This document shows, in pieces, positions 7,861 through 16,196 of a stretch of 64,000 nt of DNA (position 1 is its first letter; each line of letters opens with the position of its first letter). The stretch covers positions 868,001 through 932,000 of the forward strand of contig NZ_CP015102.1 of the NCBI RefSeq assembly GCF_002214485.1. The letters run 5' to 3'. The stretch is from Thermococcus pacificus (GTDB lineage Archaea; Methanobacteriota_B; Thermococci; Thermococcales; Thermococcaceae). The position numbers and the translations under genes are program-made. The notes beneath the pieces were generated by a model, which was not told where the DNA came from, searched no databases, and worked only from the letters and a program-made list of their open reading frames with translations.

Positions 7861-8500
7861 CCTCCACGAGGAGCGGGTGAAGGGCGAAATGCCCTCGCCG
7901 ATACAGTTCTACGTGACGAGCTTCATCGGCATTCAATTCCTTTTCACGACCATGCTCACGGTTTCGGGTCTGGTCTTCGAGGAGATCGAGAAGGGTACGC
8001 TGAGGAGAATAGCGGCTTCCCCAGCAACGGCCTGGGACTTTCTCGTGGGCAAGATGCTCTCGACCTTCACGGTGATAACGGTGAGCATACTGATAGGTAT
8101 AAGCTACTACAGGCTGGTTTTCGGTGAGACCGTCTTCCCTGGCTTGGCCGGCTGGGGCATCATCGTGCTCGCGGCGGTCTTTTCGATGAGCCTTGGCCTC
8201 GCAATAGCGATGGGAACGAGGGGCATGAAGGCCACCAATGCTCTCGTGAACCTCATCTCAATGCCCCTCCTCTTCTTAGCAGGCATCGTCATCCCGGAGA
8301 GCGTACTCCCAGGTTGGGCGAAGCCGATAGCGAACTACTTCCCGCTCGGAAGGGCGCTGAAAGACCTCCGCCTGCTGGAGCTCTACCCCAGGCCCCCACG
8401 TGAAGTGCTCCCGGATATAGTGTGGCTCGCCGCTGGCTCACTCGGAATGCTCCTGATAGCGGTGCTCCTCTACAACTGGGCCGTTAGGAGACTCCAGTGA
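7814..8500 (+). pseudogene. Truncated ABC-2 type transporter permease
   Basis: From the ATG at 7814 the product (228 aa) matches only the C-terminal membrane half of ABC-2 exporter permeases: about six hydrophobic segments, with the cytoplasmic signature EEIEKGTLRRIAASPATAWDF between the first two. The usual first transmembrane helix and extracellular domain are absent, and no ABC ATPase gene is adjacent, though the pair normally sits together. Upstream in-frame codons back to 7646 do not look like permease sequence. No proper ribosome binding site precedes 7814. A deletion that removed the ATPase gene and the 5' half is the likely cause. The 3' end overlaps the convergent DUF2334 gene by 63 nt. 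Confidence 0.6.
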
Positions 8501-9331
8501 GCCTAGGCCTGTTTTATATTTCCTCACGAACTCAAGGAACTTCCTCAGGAACTCCAGTCCGGCCTCGTTGTTGGCAGCTTTAGGGTGAATGGAGAGGAAG
8601 AAGGTTCCCTTTGTGTTTTTGTAGCTTTCTTCAGCACTCTCCAGCTGGTAGTCAACTAAAAAACGCGGGATGTACCACGTATATTCGCGATTGATAATGG
8701 GTTTCATGGTGCCATTAGTCAGGTAGATGAAGTCCTTCCCGATGACGGTGAGATTATGGGAGAGAAGAACGTTCAGTGCATCCTCCGAGAGTGAGTATCT
8801 TGGCGGAATGAAATACTCTGGCACAAAGCCGGCATCTTCGAGCTCTTTCAGACCCAAATAAAGCCTCCTCTCCGCCTCACCACGCCCGCAGTTGAACTCG
8901 TCCCCTATGTGGTCGTAGCCGTGAAGCTCCACGTGGTAGCCCTCGCTACTCAGGTTTCTCAGGAAGGCCACGAACTCTGGATAGTCATTTATTGGCATCT
9001 TTCCACCGTGATTAGGGATAACGAAGAGGTAGGTCTCGTTCTGAAAGCCGTAGTGGGAGATTATGCCCAAGAGCTCTTTCAGCTCGTTCTCATAAACGGG
9101 GCTGACGTCGTGCACGAGGATAATGAGCTCTGCGCGCTCTTGGGCCTGTGTTATGTCTGAGCCAAGTTCACTCGGCTTGTGTTCAGCGTTAGGTTCTTCG
9201 TTCCCCAAGAACTTTGAGGGAATTCCTAGTGGCTTTTCTCCCTGAATCCCCGAGACAGTGGCCATGAACATCATAACACTTATAGCCACAATTAGTCCAA
9301 TTTTTAGCCAATAGACGTTACGACTTTCCAC
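8438..9331 (-). CDS. DUF2334 polysaccharide-deacetylase-like secreted or membrane-anchored protein
   Basis: A 297-residue protein with an N-terminal hydrophobic segment (about 9-28) that would anchor or export it, followed by a linker and a carbohydrate-esterase-like domain. VHDVSPVYENEL and VELHGYDH carry the Asp/His pattern of DUF2334 and NodB-fold deacetylases. GTG is the start, with GGTGA 6 nt upstream. A role in trimming surface glycans is inferred from the fold; substrate and activity are unknown. The last 63 nt overlap the convergent truncated permease. An A+T-rich stretch with CGCTTTTATTGG upstream could be its promoter, next to a perfect palindrome at 9384-9402. Confidence 0.75.
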   Translation of the reverse strand: MESRNVYWLKIGLIVAISVMMFMATVSGIQGEKPLGIPSKFLGNEEPNAEHKPSELGSDITQAQERAELIILVHDVSPVYENELKELLGIISHYGFQNETYLFVIPNHGGKMPINDYPEFVAFLRNLSSEGYHVELHGYDHIGDEFNCGRGEAERRLYLGLKELEDAGFVPEYFIPPRYSLSEDALNVLLSHNLTVIGKDFIYLTNGTMKPIINREYTWYIPRFLVDYQLESAEESYKNTKGTFFLSIHPKAANNEAGLEFLRKFLEFVRKYKTGLGSLESPNGPVVEEHRYQEHSE

Positions 9332-9383
9332 TCAGGTTCACCAAATAATTTTACAATTTATCCCAATAAAAGCGTTTTTCTGT

Positions 9384-9402
9384 AACGGTTTCAGAAACCG
9401 TT
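9384..9402. promoter_or_regulatory. Perfect 9-bp palindrome between two genes
   Basis: AACGGTTTC-A-GAAACCGTT, with two perfect 9-bp arms, lies 24 nt after the alpha/beta hydrolase stop and about 53 nt before the DUF2334 start (both minus strand). It could fold as a terminator hairpin for the upstream operon (CAGAAAAA follows) or act as an operator for DUF2334. Confidence 0.5.
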
Positions 9403-9425
9403 CCCACCCAAGAAAAGATTGGAAA

Positions 9426-10292
9426 TCATTTCAAATGCCGAGTTAAAAAGTTCAGGACCTTTTCTTTCCACTCCTCAGGGTGGAGCTTGAGCGTCCTTAC
9501 GTGGGGAGCGTCAGTCACCCAGAGCTCGACATCCGGGTTTATGGCCTTGTTGCGCTCGTAGAACTCCCGAACCTCTTCCACCGTGACGAGCGGGTCTTTC
9601 TCTCCAGCTATTAGGAGGAGCGGCTTCTTTACTTTGTCCGCGTACTCTATCGGGTTGACTTCCTTCCCACCGCTGAAGAGCTTTGTGAAGGGCTTGACGA
9701 AGACGTGGAGCCACTCCGGAAGGCCGGCGAAGTACTTGAGGCCTCTTGCACCAGTCTTATCGAGATCCATGGGCGGCGAATCGGCGACGCCGCAGCAGAC
9801 CTCCTCAATCTCTGCGAGGGAGCGTATGGTGAGCATAGCACCCATTGAGAAACCTACGAGGGCTATTCTCCTCGCTTCCTCTGGGTGGTTTTCCTTCAGC
9901 CACTTCACGGCCGCCCTAACGTCTGCAATCTCCTTATCCCCGACAGTCGTGTACTTTCCCTCGCTCTTTCCGTGTGCCCTGAAGTCAAAGACGAGGACGT
10001 TGTAGCCCTCCTTGAGAAGGAACTCAACGGTCGGCTTCATGTAGAGCTCGTACCACCTGCTCGCTGTGTAGCCGTGGAGAGGAATGACCGTTTTATCGCT
10101 CCCGTTCGGGATCCACCAGCCGCTGAGCTTTAGCCCGTCCTCGGTCTCAAATGTGATATCCTCGTAGTCGAAGCCGAGGTCCTTCGGCGTCCAGTCCCCG
10201 ATGAGCCTCGGCGGCTTCACCATCTTATACCCAACGAAGGCCGAGAAGGCAAGGAAGAGGAAAATAACAAGAAGTAAGACTTCAATGATCAT
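9426..10292 (-). CDS. Alpha/beta hydrolase, membrane-anchored
   Basis: A 288-residue serine hydrolase. Residues 3-22 are a hydrophobic anchor. The alpha/beta core has the oxyanion motif HGYTASRW (about 73-80), the nucleophile elbow GFSMG (Ser149), an acid in GEKDPLV and a likely catalytic His in DAPHVRTLKLHPEEW. The sequence resembles BAAT/dienelactone-like hydrolases (COG1073). The ATG overlaps the stop region of the upstream MFS gene by 4 nt, so the two are translationally coupled; a hydrolase acting on a compound carried by the transporter is a reasonable guess. Natural substrate unknown. Confidence 0.8.
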   Translation of the reverse strand: MIIEVLLLVIFLFLAFSAFVGYKMVKPPRLIGDWTPKDLGFDYEDITFETEDGLKLSGWWIPNGSDKTVIPLHGYTASRWYELYMKPTVEFLLKEGYNVLVFDFRAHGKSEGKYTTVGDKEIADVRAAVKWLKENHPEEARRIALVGFSMGAMLTIRSLAEIEEVCCGVADSPPMDLDKTGARGLKYFAGLPEWLHVFVKPFTKLFSGGKEVNPIEYADKVKKPLLLIAGEKDPLVTVEEVREFYERNKAINPDVELWVTDAPHVRTLKLHPEEWKEKVLNFLTRHLK

Positions 10293-11545
10293 TTTTCGCT
10301 CACCTCAAGCTCCTTCATACTCCATATGAGGGGCATGGCTATGAGCACCAGCACCGCCCCGATGGGGAAGAGGATGCGGTAGTTGCCGCCCGCGAGGTCA
10401 ACTATGGCCCCTCCTATCGTTCCGGCCAGAAGGACGGGGATGGACTTGGTGGCCTCGTAGACTCCGTAGTAGCGGCCGGTGAAGGCCTCCTTCTCGAACT
10501 TTGTGAGCAGGTCACCGACCACCGGATATGAAGCCGCTATGAGGGCGCCCCATCCGATTCCGGCCACCAGAAGGGCGGCGTATATCTGTGCCTCAGTGTG
10601 GATGAACCAGCCCCAGAGCTGCGGGAGGGCGAAGATAAGACCGCCGAGGATTATGCTGAGCCTCCTGCCCACTTTATCGTAGATGTAGCCGCCGGGTAGG
10701 GAACCGAGCAGGACGGCGACGTTGAAGAGGGCCATGAGGTAGAGGCCCATAGAGGTGACCGCGTCTATGTTCTCCTGTGTGGCCGAGCCGTAAAGTATGA
10801 AAGCCAGTATCCCGTAAAGGAAGATCGCTATGAACTCAAAGCTCATCCACCAGAGTATCTGGGCCGTGTAGAACTTGAGAAAGTCCCTCATGGTGAATAT
10901 GCTCTTCACGTACTCGGTGAGGCTCTCGTTCTCCTCTATCTCAGGTGCATCCGGCTCTCTGACCTTGTAGTAGACGAAGGCAGCGGCTATGAAGAGGAAC
11001 AGAGCAGTAAGACCGAAGGGTCCAATGTGGTCCTTTCCGTACTTTGCCACCAAAAAGCCGCCGAGGCCGAAGAGGAACAGGTTGCCCGCCCACTCGAGGA
11101 GGGTAATTACTCCACTCGCCTTCCCGCGCTGCCCGCTCTCAACCGTGTCAGGCATCAGGGCCCTGAACTGGGCCGTGTAGAGGTGAAGCGAGAAGTAAAG
11201 GAACGCAAGGGTCAGGGCAAAACCCCAGAGCGGGACGCCCATCCTGTAGGCAGTCCATATCATGAGCGTCGCCAGCGCCGCGAGGACGCCCCCGATGAAG
11301 ATGAAGGGCCTCCTCCTGCCGTGCCTGGACTTCAGGGTATCGCTGTAATACCCGAGGAGCGGCGGGACGAGCAGGCCAATAAATCCTTCGAGGGCGAGGA
11401 TGCTACCCTTAACAAAGGCGGAAGTGGTGTAATCGGAGAGCAGGGGGAAGGAAAAGCCCTTGTTCAGGGCCCACCCCATGCTCCTGCTGAAGCCGAGCAG
11501 AGCAAGTCCAAGCACAACACCCCAGTTGAATCCCTTCCTTTCCAC
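10289..11545 (-). CDS. MFS transporter, SLC45/GPH-like
   Basis: A 418-residue permease with about 12 membrane segments. The cytoplasmic loop between helices 2 and 3 reads YSDTLKSRHGRRRPFIFIGG, the variant of the MFS signature found in SLC45-type sucrose/maltose and related glycoside-cation symporters. The GTG at 11545 follows GGAGGTGA. It overlaps the hydrolase gene by 4 nt. A TATA-like CCATAAAAACG (about 11583-11593) suggests its own promoter. A second member of the same family lies directly upstream; the substrate may be a sugar, by family only. Confidence 0.82.
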   Translation of the reverse strand: MERKGFNWGVVLGLALLGFSRSMGWALNKGFSFPLLSDYTTSAFVKGSILALEGFIGLLVPPLLGYYSDTLKSRHGRRRPFIFIGGVLAALATLMIWTAYRMGVPLWGFALTLAFLYFSLHLYTAQFRALMPDTVESGQRGKASGVITLLEWAGNLFLFGLGGFLVAKYGKDHIGPFGLTALFLFIAAAFVYYKVREPDAPEIEENESLTEYVKSIFTMRDFLKFYTAQILWWMSFEFIAIFLYGILAFILYGSATQENIDAVTSMGLYLMALFNVAVLLGSLPGGYIYDKVGRRLSIILGGLIFALPQLWGWFIHTEAQIYAALLVAGIGWGALIAASYPVVGDLLTKFEKEAFTGRYYGVYEATKSIPVLLAGTIGGAIVDLAGGNYRILFPIGAVLVLIAMPLIWSMKELEVSEK

Positions 11546-11622
11546 GGTTTCACCTCCTAGTTGCCATAAACTTGTCAAAAGGCGTTTTTATGGTTTCGGC
11601 CCATGAAATTAAAAAGGAAAGG

Positions 11623-12984
11623 TCAGTCCATGTCCGGAACGTAGTCAAGGGCATTGCCCTTGGTTCTGACAATGTCACCCCTCCTGACAAACTGCATCGT
11701 TATTGCCGCCAGTATGAAGAACACCACCGCGAAGGGGAGGAGCGTCTCATAGCCTATGAGGTCGAGAAAGGCTCCCGCCAGGGGAGGCGCGACGAGGTTA
11801 GCGGCCTGGCTGAAGAAGTAATAGAGCCCAGTGTAGCCGCCGAGCTTCTCCTCCGTCGTCATGTCGACTACCATTGGTAGGGAGTTCACGTTGACCATCG
11901 CCCAACCTATCCCCGCAACAAAGAACAGGGCCATGAACTCCATGACGACTGGGTCAGATAGGGACGGACTCTGGGGCTGGTGGGTCTCGCCCAAAAAGTA
12001 CGCCCCGAGTACCACGAGGGAGATGAGTATCAGGCCCGCGGTTATGGTTCTCTTCCTCCCAATTCTCGCCCCAAGAAAGCCCGCGGGTATCGCAGATATC
12101 ATGAAGCTGAGCGACACTGCGCCGAGCAGGAAGGCCCCGGTGCTCTCAATCTTCCTCGTGAACTCAGTCTCAGCGGCACCCACTGGGATTCTGAACAGGT
12201 GATACTTGAAGTAGCTGGTAAAGAAGGTCTCCAGGGAGTTGAAAGCAACGAACCAGAAGAATATTGAGACCAGTATGAACAAAAGGCTCCTCTCGTGGCT
12301 TGCAAAGACGTCCTTGAGGTTCTCCTTCAGCTCGCCAAAGCTCTTGCGTGACGTCTCGGAGAGCAGCTTTCTAATGCTGACCTTCTCCCCTGGGACGCGG
12401 TATTCCTCGGGCTCGGGAACGAAGAACACCACCAGGAGATTTGCGAGGAGCATTATCGCCGCACCGGCGTAGAAGGGGTAGGCGTAGTTCATGTCGTAGA
12501 GAACTTTACCACCGAAGTAGGCCAACAGGGCTCCGAGGCCGCCCATGAAGTTGATTATGCCGTTGGCCTGACTCCTCTTCTCGCTCGGTGTGATGTCAGG
12601 CATGAAGGCGACAACCGGGGAACGGAAGAGCGCCATGAAGAAGTTCATGAAGATTATCGTCCCCATGAAAAGGGCCAAACTGCCGTGCTCCCTGGCTATC
12701 GGGATGAGGGCAAACATTATGGCGGCGGATGGGGCGCCGAGAAGGATGTATGGTTTCCTCCTGCCGAGCCTCGTCCGCGTCATGTCGCTGAGCGCACCGA
12801 GGAACGGAAGCAGTAGAACCGCGAACAGGTTGTCTATTGTCATCACGAAGCCCGTCGCCGTTCTGCTCATGCCAAAGGTGTCCTGCAGGAAGATTGGTAT
12901 GTAGGCGTTGTACAGAGACCATATGATGCTTATACCAAAGAAACCAAATCCGAGCAGGAATATCCGTGAGTATTTGAACTCCAC
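11623..12984 (-). CDS. MFS transporter, SLC45/GPH-like (second copy)
   Basis: A 453-residue, 12-helix permease with loop 2-3 reading LSDMTRTRLGRRKPYILLGAP, the same subfamily as its downstream neighbour. A large hydrophilic loop in the middle (about residues 195-225, charged SRKSFGELKENLKD) separates the two six-helix halves. The pair may be an old tandem duplication, since the halves align in order and both share the GRRKP/GRRRP loop, but identity is low. The ATG is preceded by GGGGGTGGAAATGTGG. The product would sit in the cytoplasmic membrane; direction and substrate are not deducible. Confidence 0.82.
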   Translation of the reverse strand: MEFKYSRIFLLGFGFFGISIIWSLYNAYIPIFLQDTFGMSRTATGFVMTIDNLFAVLLLPFLGALSDMTRTRLGRRKPYILLGAPSAAIMFALIPIAREHGSLALFMGTIIFMNFFMALFRSPVVAFMPDITPSEKRSQANGIINFMGGLGALLAYFGGKVLYDMNYAYPFYAGAAIMLLANLLVVFFVPEPEEYRVPGEKVSIRKLLSETSRKSFGELKENLKDVFASHERSLLFILVSIFFWFVAFNSLETFFTSYFKYHLFRIPVGAAETEFTRKIESTGAFLLGAVSLSFMISAIPAGFLGARIGRKRTITAGLILISLVVLGAYFLGETHQPQSPSLSDPVVMEFMALFFVAGIGWAMVNVNSLPMVVDMTTEEKLGGYTGLYYFFSQAANLVAPPLAGAFLDLIGYETLLPFAVVFFILAAITMQFVRRGDIVRTKGNALDYVPDMD

Positions 12985-13040
12985 ATTTCCACCCCCAATT
13001 CGATATTCAAGGGTTATAGCGGTATGAAAGTTTTGTAGGA

Positions 13041-13053
13041 GAAACTTTTAAGG
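13041..13053 (+). promoter_or_regulatory. BRE/TATA box for the glycerophosphodiesterase genes
   Basis: GAAACTTTTAAGG is centred about 27 bp before the ATG at 13076, so the first GDPD message is probably leaderless; no GGTGA is seen before that ATG. Confidence 0.6.
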
Positions 13054-13075
13054 GTTGCCAGCTCATTTCTGAACG

Positions 13076-13843
13076 ATGAGAGCCGGAACAGAAGTGAACA
13101 ATGAAAGTACTCTAATACTAGGTCACAGAGGCTTCAAAGGGCCGTTGGAGAACACCCTTCCAGCTTTTAGAAGGGCTTTACTGTACGCCGACGGAGTGGA
13201 GTTCGACGTCAGGGTTACCGGCGATGGAAAACTGGTTGCCCACCACGATGAAGGTTTCTGGAGTGATGGCCTCTTTTACAGAATAAATGGCCTGAGTCTC
13301 AGGGAATTGAGGAGTATCCATCCCCTCGGAAAGCTCGTTCCCAGAGTGGAGGACATTTTCAGGACCTTCAGAAACTCGTTTTTTGACGCTGATGTTAAAG
13401 AACCAGAGGCCGTTGAGCCCCTCCTAAAACTCGTCGAGAGGTTTAGCGTTGCAGGTCGCGTCGTATTCTCTTCAGAGAACCCTGGAATCGTTAAGGCCCT
13501 TTTAAGGGAGTGCCCCGACTGTCGCGTGGGCTTTTCCATAGTCGGCTACTCCTCCCTCGTGTGGATCCCAAGGCTTAAAGGGCTCTACTCCCTTCACGTG
13601 CCGATAGATGCAGTTTCTTACGTTGGCTACCGCACTTTTGTCACTTTGCTTGAGGCTCTGCGTAAGAGGGGCCTGAGAATATACCTCTGGAACTATCGGA
13701 TGAACGAGCTGGAGTGGGCGCCAAGGCTTTGGAGGTTTGCCGACGCTCTCATTTTGGATAACCCTGTGTGGGTAAAGAAAGGTTTTTACGGATATGGCGC
13801 ACTCTTCGGTGGCGATACCTATGACGAGCTGGGAATCAGATAG
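13076..13843 (+). CDS. Glycerophosphodiester phosphodiesterase (first of two)
   Basis: A 255-residue GDPD-family protein of the TIM-barrel PLC-like fold. It would hydrolyse glycerophosphodiesters to glycerol phosphate and an alcohol. The catalytic pair is visible in [13 protein letters not shown] (His and Arg) and [19 protein letters not shown] (metal Glu/Asp and second His). The chosen ATG is probably leaderless; a GTG six codons on is possible. Its 3' end overlaps the second GDPD gene. The cluster continues to glycerol kinase and glycerol-3-phosphate dehydrogenase, so the product feeds glycerol catabolism. Confidence 0.85.
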   Translation: MRAGTEVNNESTLILGHRGFKGPLENTLPAFRRALLYADGVEFDVRVTGDGKLVAHHDEGFWSDGLFYRINGLSLRELRSIHPLGKLVPRVEDIFRTFRNSFFDADVKEPEAVEPLLKLVERFSVAGRVVFSSENPGIVKALLRECPDCRVGFSIVGYSSLVWIPRLKGLYSLHVPIDAVSYVGYRTFVTLLEALRKRGLRIYLWNYRMNELEWAPRLWRFADALILDNPVWVKKGFYGYGALFGGDTYDELGIR

Positions 13844-14573
13844 AGTGCTCGTTCTCGGCCATAGGGGCTACTCCGCGAAGTACCCTGAGAACAGTCTCCT
13901 TGCCTTCCGAAAGACCATCGAGGCCAGCGCCGATGGGATCGAGCTCGACGTCTGGCTCAGTAAGGACGGAAGAGTTGTCATAATGCACGACGAGACTATT
14001 GACAGGACGAGCAACATGACTGGGAGACAGAAGGACATGACGCTTGAGGAGCTCAAGAAGGCTGATATAGGCATGGGGGAGAGGATTCCGACGCTGGAGG
14101 AGGTCTTTGAGGTCCTGCCCGATAATGCCCTACTCAACATCGAGCTCAAGGACAGGGATGCCGCCGGCGAGGTTGCAAGAATAGTAAAGGAGAACAACCC
14201 AGGGAGGGTCTTGATTTCCTCCTTTGACGTTGATGCACTCAGGGAGTACCGGAAGTTTGACGGGAAAACAAGGATGGGCCTGCTGATAGACAGGGAGGAT
14301 GTCGTTCCACTCATCCCGAAGCTTAAGGATGAACTGAACCTGTGGTCAATTAACATCCCAATAGAGGCTATACCCCTCCTCGGTCTTGAAAAAACAGTTC
14401 AGGCGGTTAAATGGGCCCGCTCCCTCGGCCTCAAAGTCGTTCTTTGGACGGAAAAGGACGACCTCTTTTACCTCAACGACAACCTCGCAAAGCTTACGGG
14501 ACTCTTCGAGGTGGTCATAGTCAACGACGTTGAGAGAATGAGCAATTACCTCAGGAAGCTCGGGCTGAGGTAA
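13821..14573 (+). CDS. Glycerophosphodiester phosphodiesterase (second of two)
   Basis: A 250-residue GDPD-family enzyme. [15 protein letters not shown] and [19 protein letters not shown] contain the catalytic His pair and the metal-binding Glu/Asp; NIELKD holds the third metal ligand. The ATG at 13821 follows GGTGG by 8 nt and is preferred to an in-frame ATG at 13794. It overlaps the end of the first GDPD gene by 23 nt. This copy is closer to the canonical family than the first, which has a shorter metal-loop region, so the two may have different substrates. Confidence 0.88.
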   Translation: MTSWESDRVLVLGHRGYSAKYPENSLLAFRKTIEASADGIELDVWLSKDGRVVIMHDETIDRTSNMTGRQKDMTLEELKKADIGMGERIPTLEEVFEVLPDNALLNIELKDRDAAGEVARIVKENNPGRVLISSFDVDALREYRKFDGKTRMGLLIDREDVVPLIPKLKDELNLWSINIPIEAIPLLGLEKTVQAVKWARSLGLKVVLWTEKDDLFYLNDNLAKLTGLFEVVIVNDVERMSNYLRKLGLR

Positions 14574-14615
14574 ATTTTAAAAAAGTTCACATTTTTACTT
14601 TTCTTGGTGGTTTGA

Positions 14616-15917
14616 ATGGATTCCAGGTGGATTCTCACTTTGATTGCAACAGTGCTTTTGGTTTCCCTTCCGATACCCGGCGAGATTTACAGCCCTCCAA
14701 ACGTTCCTTATCTCAACGGTAACTATGATGTCTATCAGGAGGTCCCCAGCAGGGTCGCAACCCTTCTGTGTGGGGCAGAAACGAGAGAATACTACGAATA
14801 CCTCGTGAACTGGACCCTCAGGTTCCCTCACTATCATGTGTACCGGGGGGCGGGAGGAAGCCTAAGGACGGCCATCGTTGTTGGGAATTGGAGTTCCTTC
14901 GAGAAAAGCCTTCCATACGGATGCGAAATCATCTCTCTAAAGGAACTTTCAAAGGAACCCACCATCTCCCATGACCCGGCCCTCTACAACGCGTCACTAC
15001 TCCTTGAGAACCTGACGAAGGGAACCCCCGACTACGAAAAACTAAAGCCCTTCTTCTCCTTTGCGTCTTACTCTCCCAAGAATTCTGAGCTTCCAAAAAC
15101 GAACAACACCCACGTTGAAGTGATAATTATCGGTACCAGAGGCACGGAATTCGTCTGGAAGCCGTTCGTTTTTGTGTGGGCTATCGTCATGGTCTTAAGC
15201 GCTGTCGGCCTTTTTACCTCTTGGAAACGGAGGAAGAAGGTCATCTTTGTCTCATTTGTGATTATTCTCCTCCTTGGAGCTTTCTTCGTCGGGAAAGTCC
15301 TTTACCTGGAGCACGAGAAAGCTGAGTGGAACAGCAACGTTGCATCCGTCCTTTCGCTTAAAGGGACTGGCGGAGAGTGCTGGCCCGTTGTGGGTGCCAT
15401 AAACGTCCCCTCTGATTCAGGCGCGGATAGCATACCCCGGGCGCTTCAGCTGATAAACGAGAGCTACGCTAAGGTTCTCAGGGTGAGCTTTGAGGACTAC
15501 ATAGTGAAGCTTGAGGTCGGCGTGAACCCCGAAAGTTACGAAGAATTAGCAAAGGAAGCCGAAGAGCTGGGCCTGCAGGTCGATATTTTTCCCAAGTCGG
15601 ACGTTTTGAGGATTATAGACAGTAGAAAGAAGGAGTATGAGATGAAGAAAGAGATGATAGCAACACTTGATAAATACCTCCCCAAACTGCCCAAGGCTGA
15701 AAGAGAGTCCGTGGAGCGCTTCATCGAGCTGCAGAAACAGTTCTTGGAAGAGACTGAGAAACAGCTAAACGCGAGCAAAAACTGCTACGAGGTTGGCATT
15801 GCAATCCCCACCGAATACGGGGTTATTCAATACTCCTCGCTCTCGGGTTTCCTGGCGAAGTTGGCCCTTCTCGTCGTGGGAATAGCTCTCGTGGTTAGTT
15901 GGAAGAATGATGGGTAA
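14616..15917 (+). CDS. Uncharacterised multi-pass membrane protein with extracytoplasmic domains
   Basis: A 433-residue protein I do not recognise. It starts with a signal-like helix (about 4-22), then an about 155-residue hydrophilic domain with Asn-Xaa-Ser/Thr sites (likely outside), two adjacent membrane helices (about 182-202 and 208-230) joined by a basic turn WKRRKK (inside), a second hydrophilic domain with a coiled-coil-like stretch (about 330-385), and a C-terminal helix (about 412-429). GGTGG lies 5 nt before the ATG. It sits 42 nt after the second GDPD gene in the same direction, so it may be part of that transcript. Confidence 0.6.
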   Translation: MDSRWILTLIATVLLVSLPIPGEIYSPPNVPYLNGNYDVYQEVPSRVATLLCGAETREYYEYLVNWTLRFPHYHVYRGAGGSLRTAIVVGNWSSFEKSLPYGCEIISLKELSKEPTISHDPALYNASLLLENLTKGTPDYEKLKPFFSFASYSPKNSELPKTNNTHVEVIIIGTRGTEFVWKPFVFVWAIVMVLSAVGLFTSWKRRKKVIFVSFVIILLLGAFFVGKVLYLEHEKAEWNSNVASVLSLKGTGGECWPVVGAINVPSDSGADSIPRALQLINESYAKVLRVSFEDYIVKLEVGVNPESYEELAKEAEELGLQVDIFPKSDVLRIIDSRKKEYEMKKEMIATLDKYLPKLPKAERESVERFIELQKQFLEETEKQLNASKNCYEVGIAIPTEYGVIQYSSLSGFLAKLALLVVGIALVVSWKNDG

Positions 15918-15974
15918 AACAACCGGTGTAGCTTTGGAGTTCTTCCCCCATTTCCATTACCGGAGGGTTGGCCA

Positions 15975-16151
15975 ATGAGGGCTGAATGAAGAGAGCTTGA
16001 ACGACTAACCGAGGGGATTAACTCAGTGTACTTCAACGTATATGCAGATCTCCCGTATCCGCCCCATCCGGAAGACTACCACAACCTCTCCAAGACACTG
16101 GCATCGGTAGGGGTTCTAATTGGGATGGCGTACTTAGTGGCGAGGGGCTGA
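15975..16151 (+). pseudogene. Small membrane-protein gene interrupted by an in-frame TGA
   Basis: An ATG at 15975 has a good ribosome binding site (GGAGGG, 6 nt upstream). Codon 5 is TGA (15987-15989), after which the same frame stays open for 53 codons to a TGA at 16149. The downstream peptide is protein-like: an acidic/aromatic stretch with YPPHPEDYH, then a hydrophobic helix (about SVGVLIGMAYLVA). A Trp TGG-to-TGA change would explain it. A GTG at 16026 could restart translation. Either a relic or a short gene begun internally. Confidence 0.35.
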
Positions 16152-16179
16152 CGAAACCGTTAATACCGTGGAGCCCCAA

Positions 16180-16193
16180 ATCACCATGGTGAT
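16180..16193. promoter_or_regulatory. 14-bp palindrome at the glpK transcription start
   Basis: ATCACCATGGTGAT is a perfect palindrome. A TATA-like GTTAATAC (16159-16166) sets the start near 16188, inside the palindrome. It resembles the glycolytic motif half-sites (AATCAC / GTGATA) but with a 4-bp spacer rather than 5. The right half also serves as the GGTGAT ribosome binding site, so part of the symmetry may be incidental. Confidence 0.4.
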
Positions 16194-16196
16194 ACC

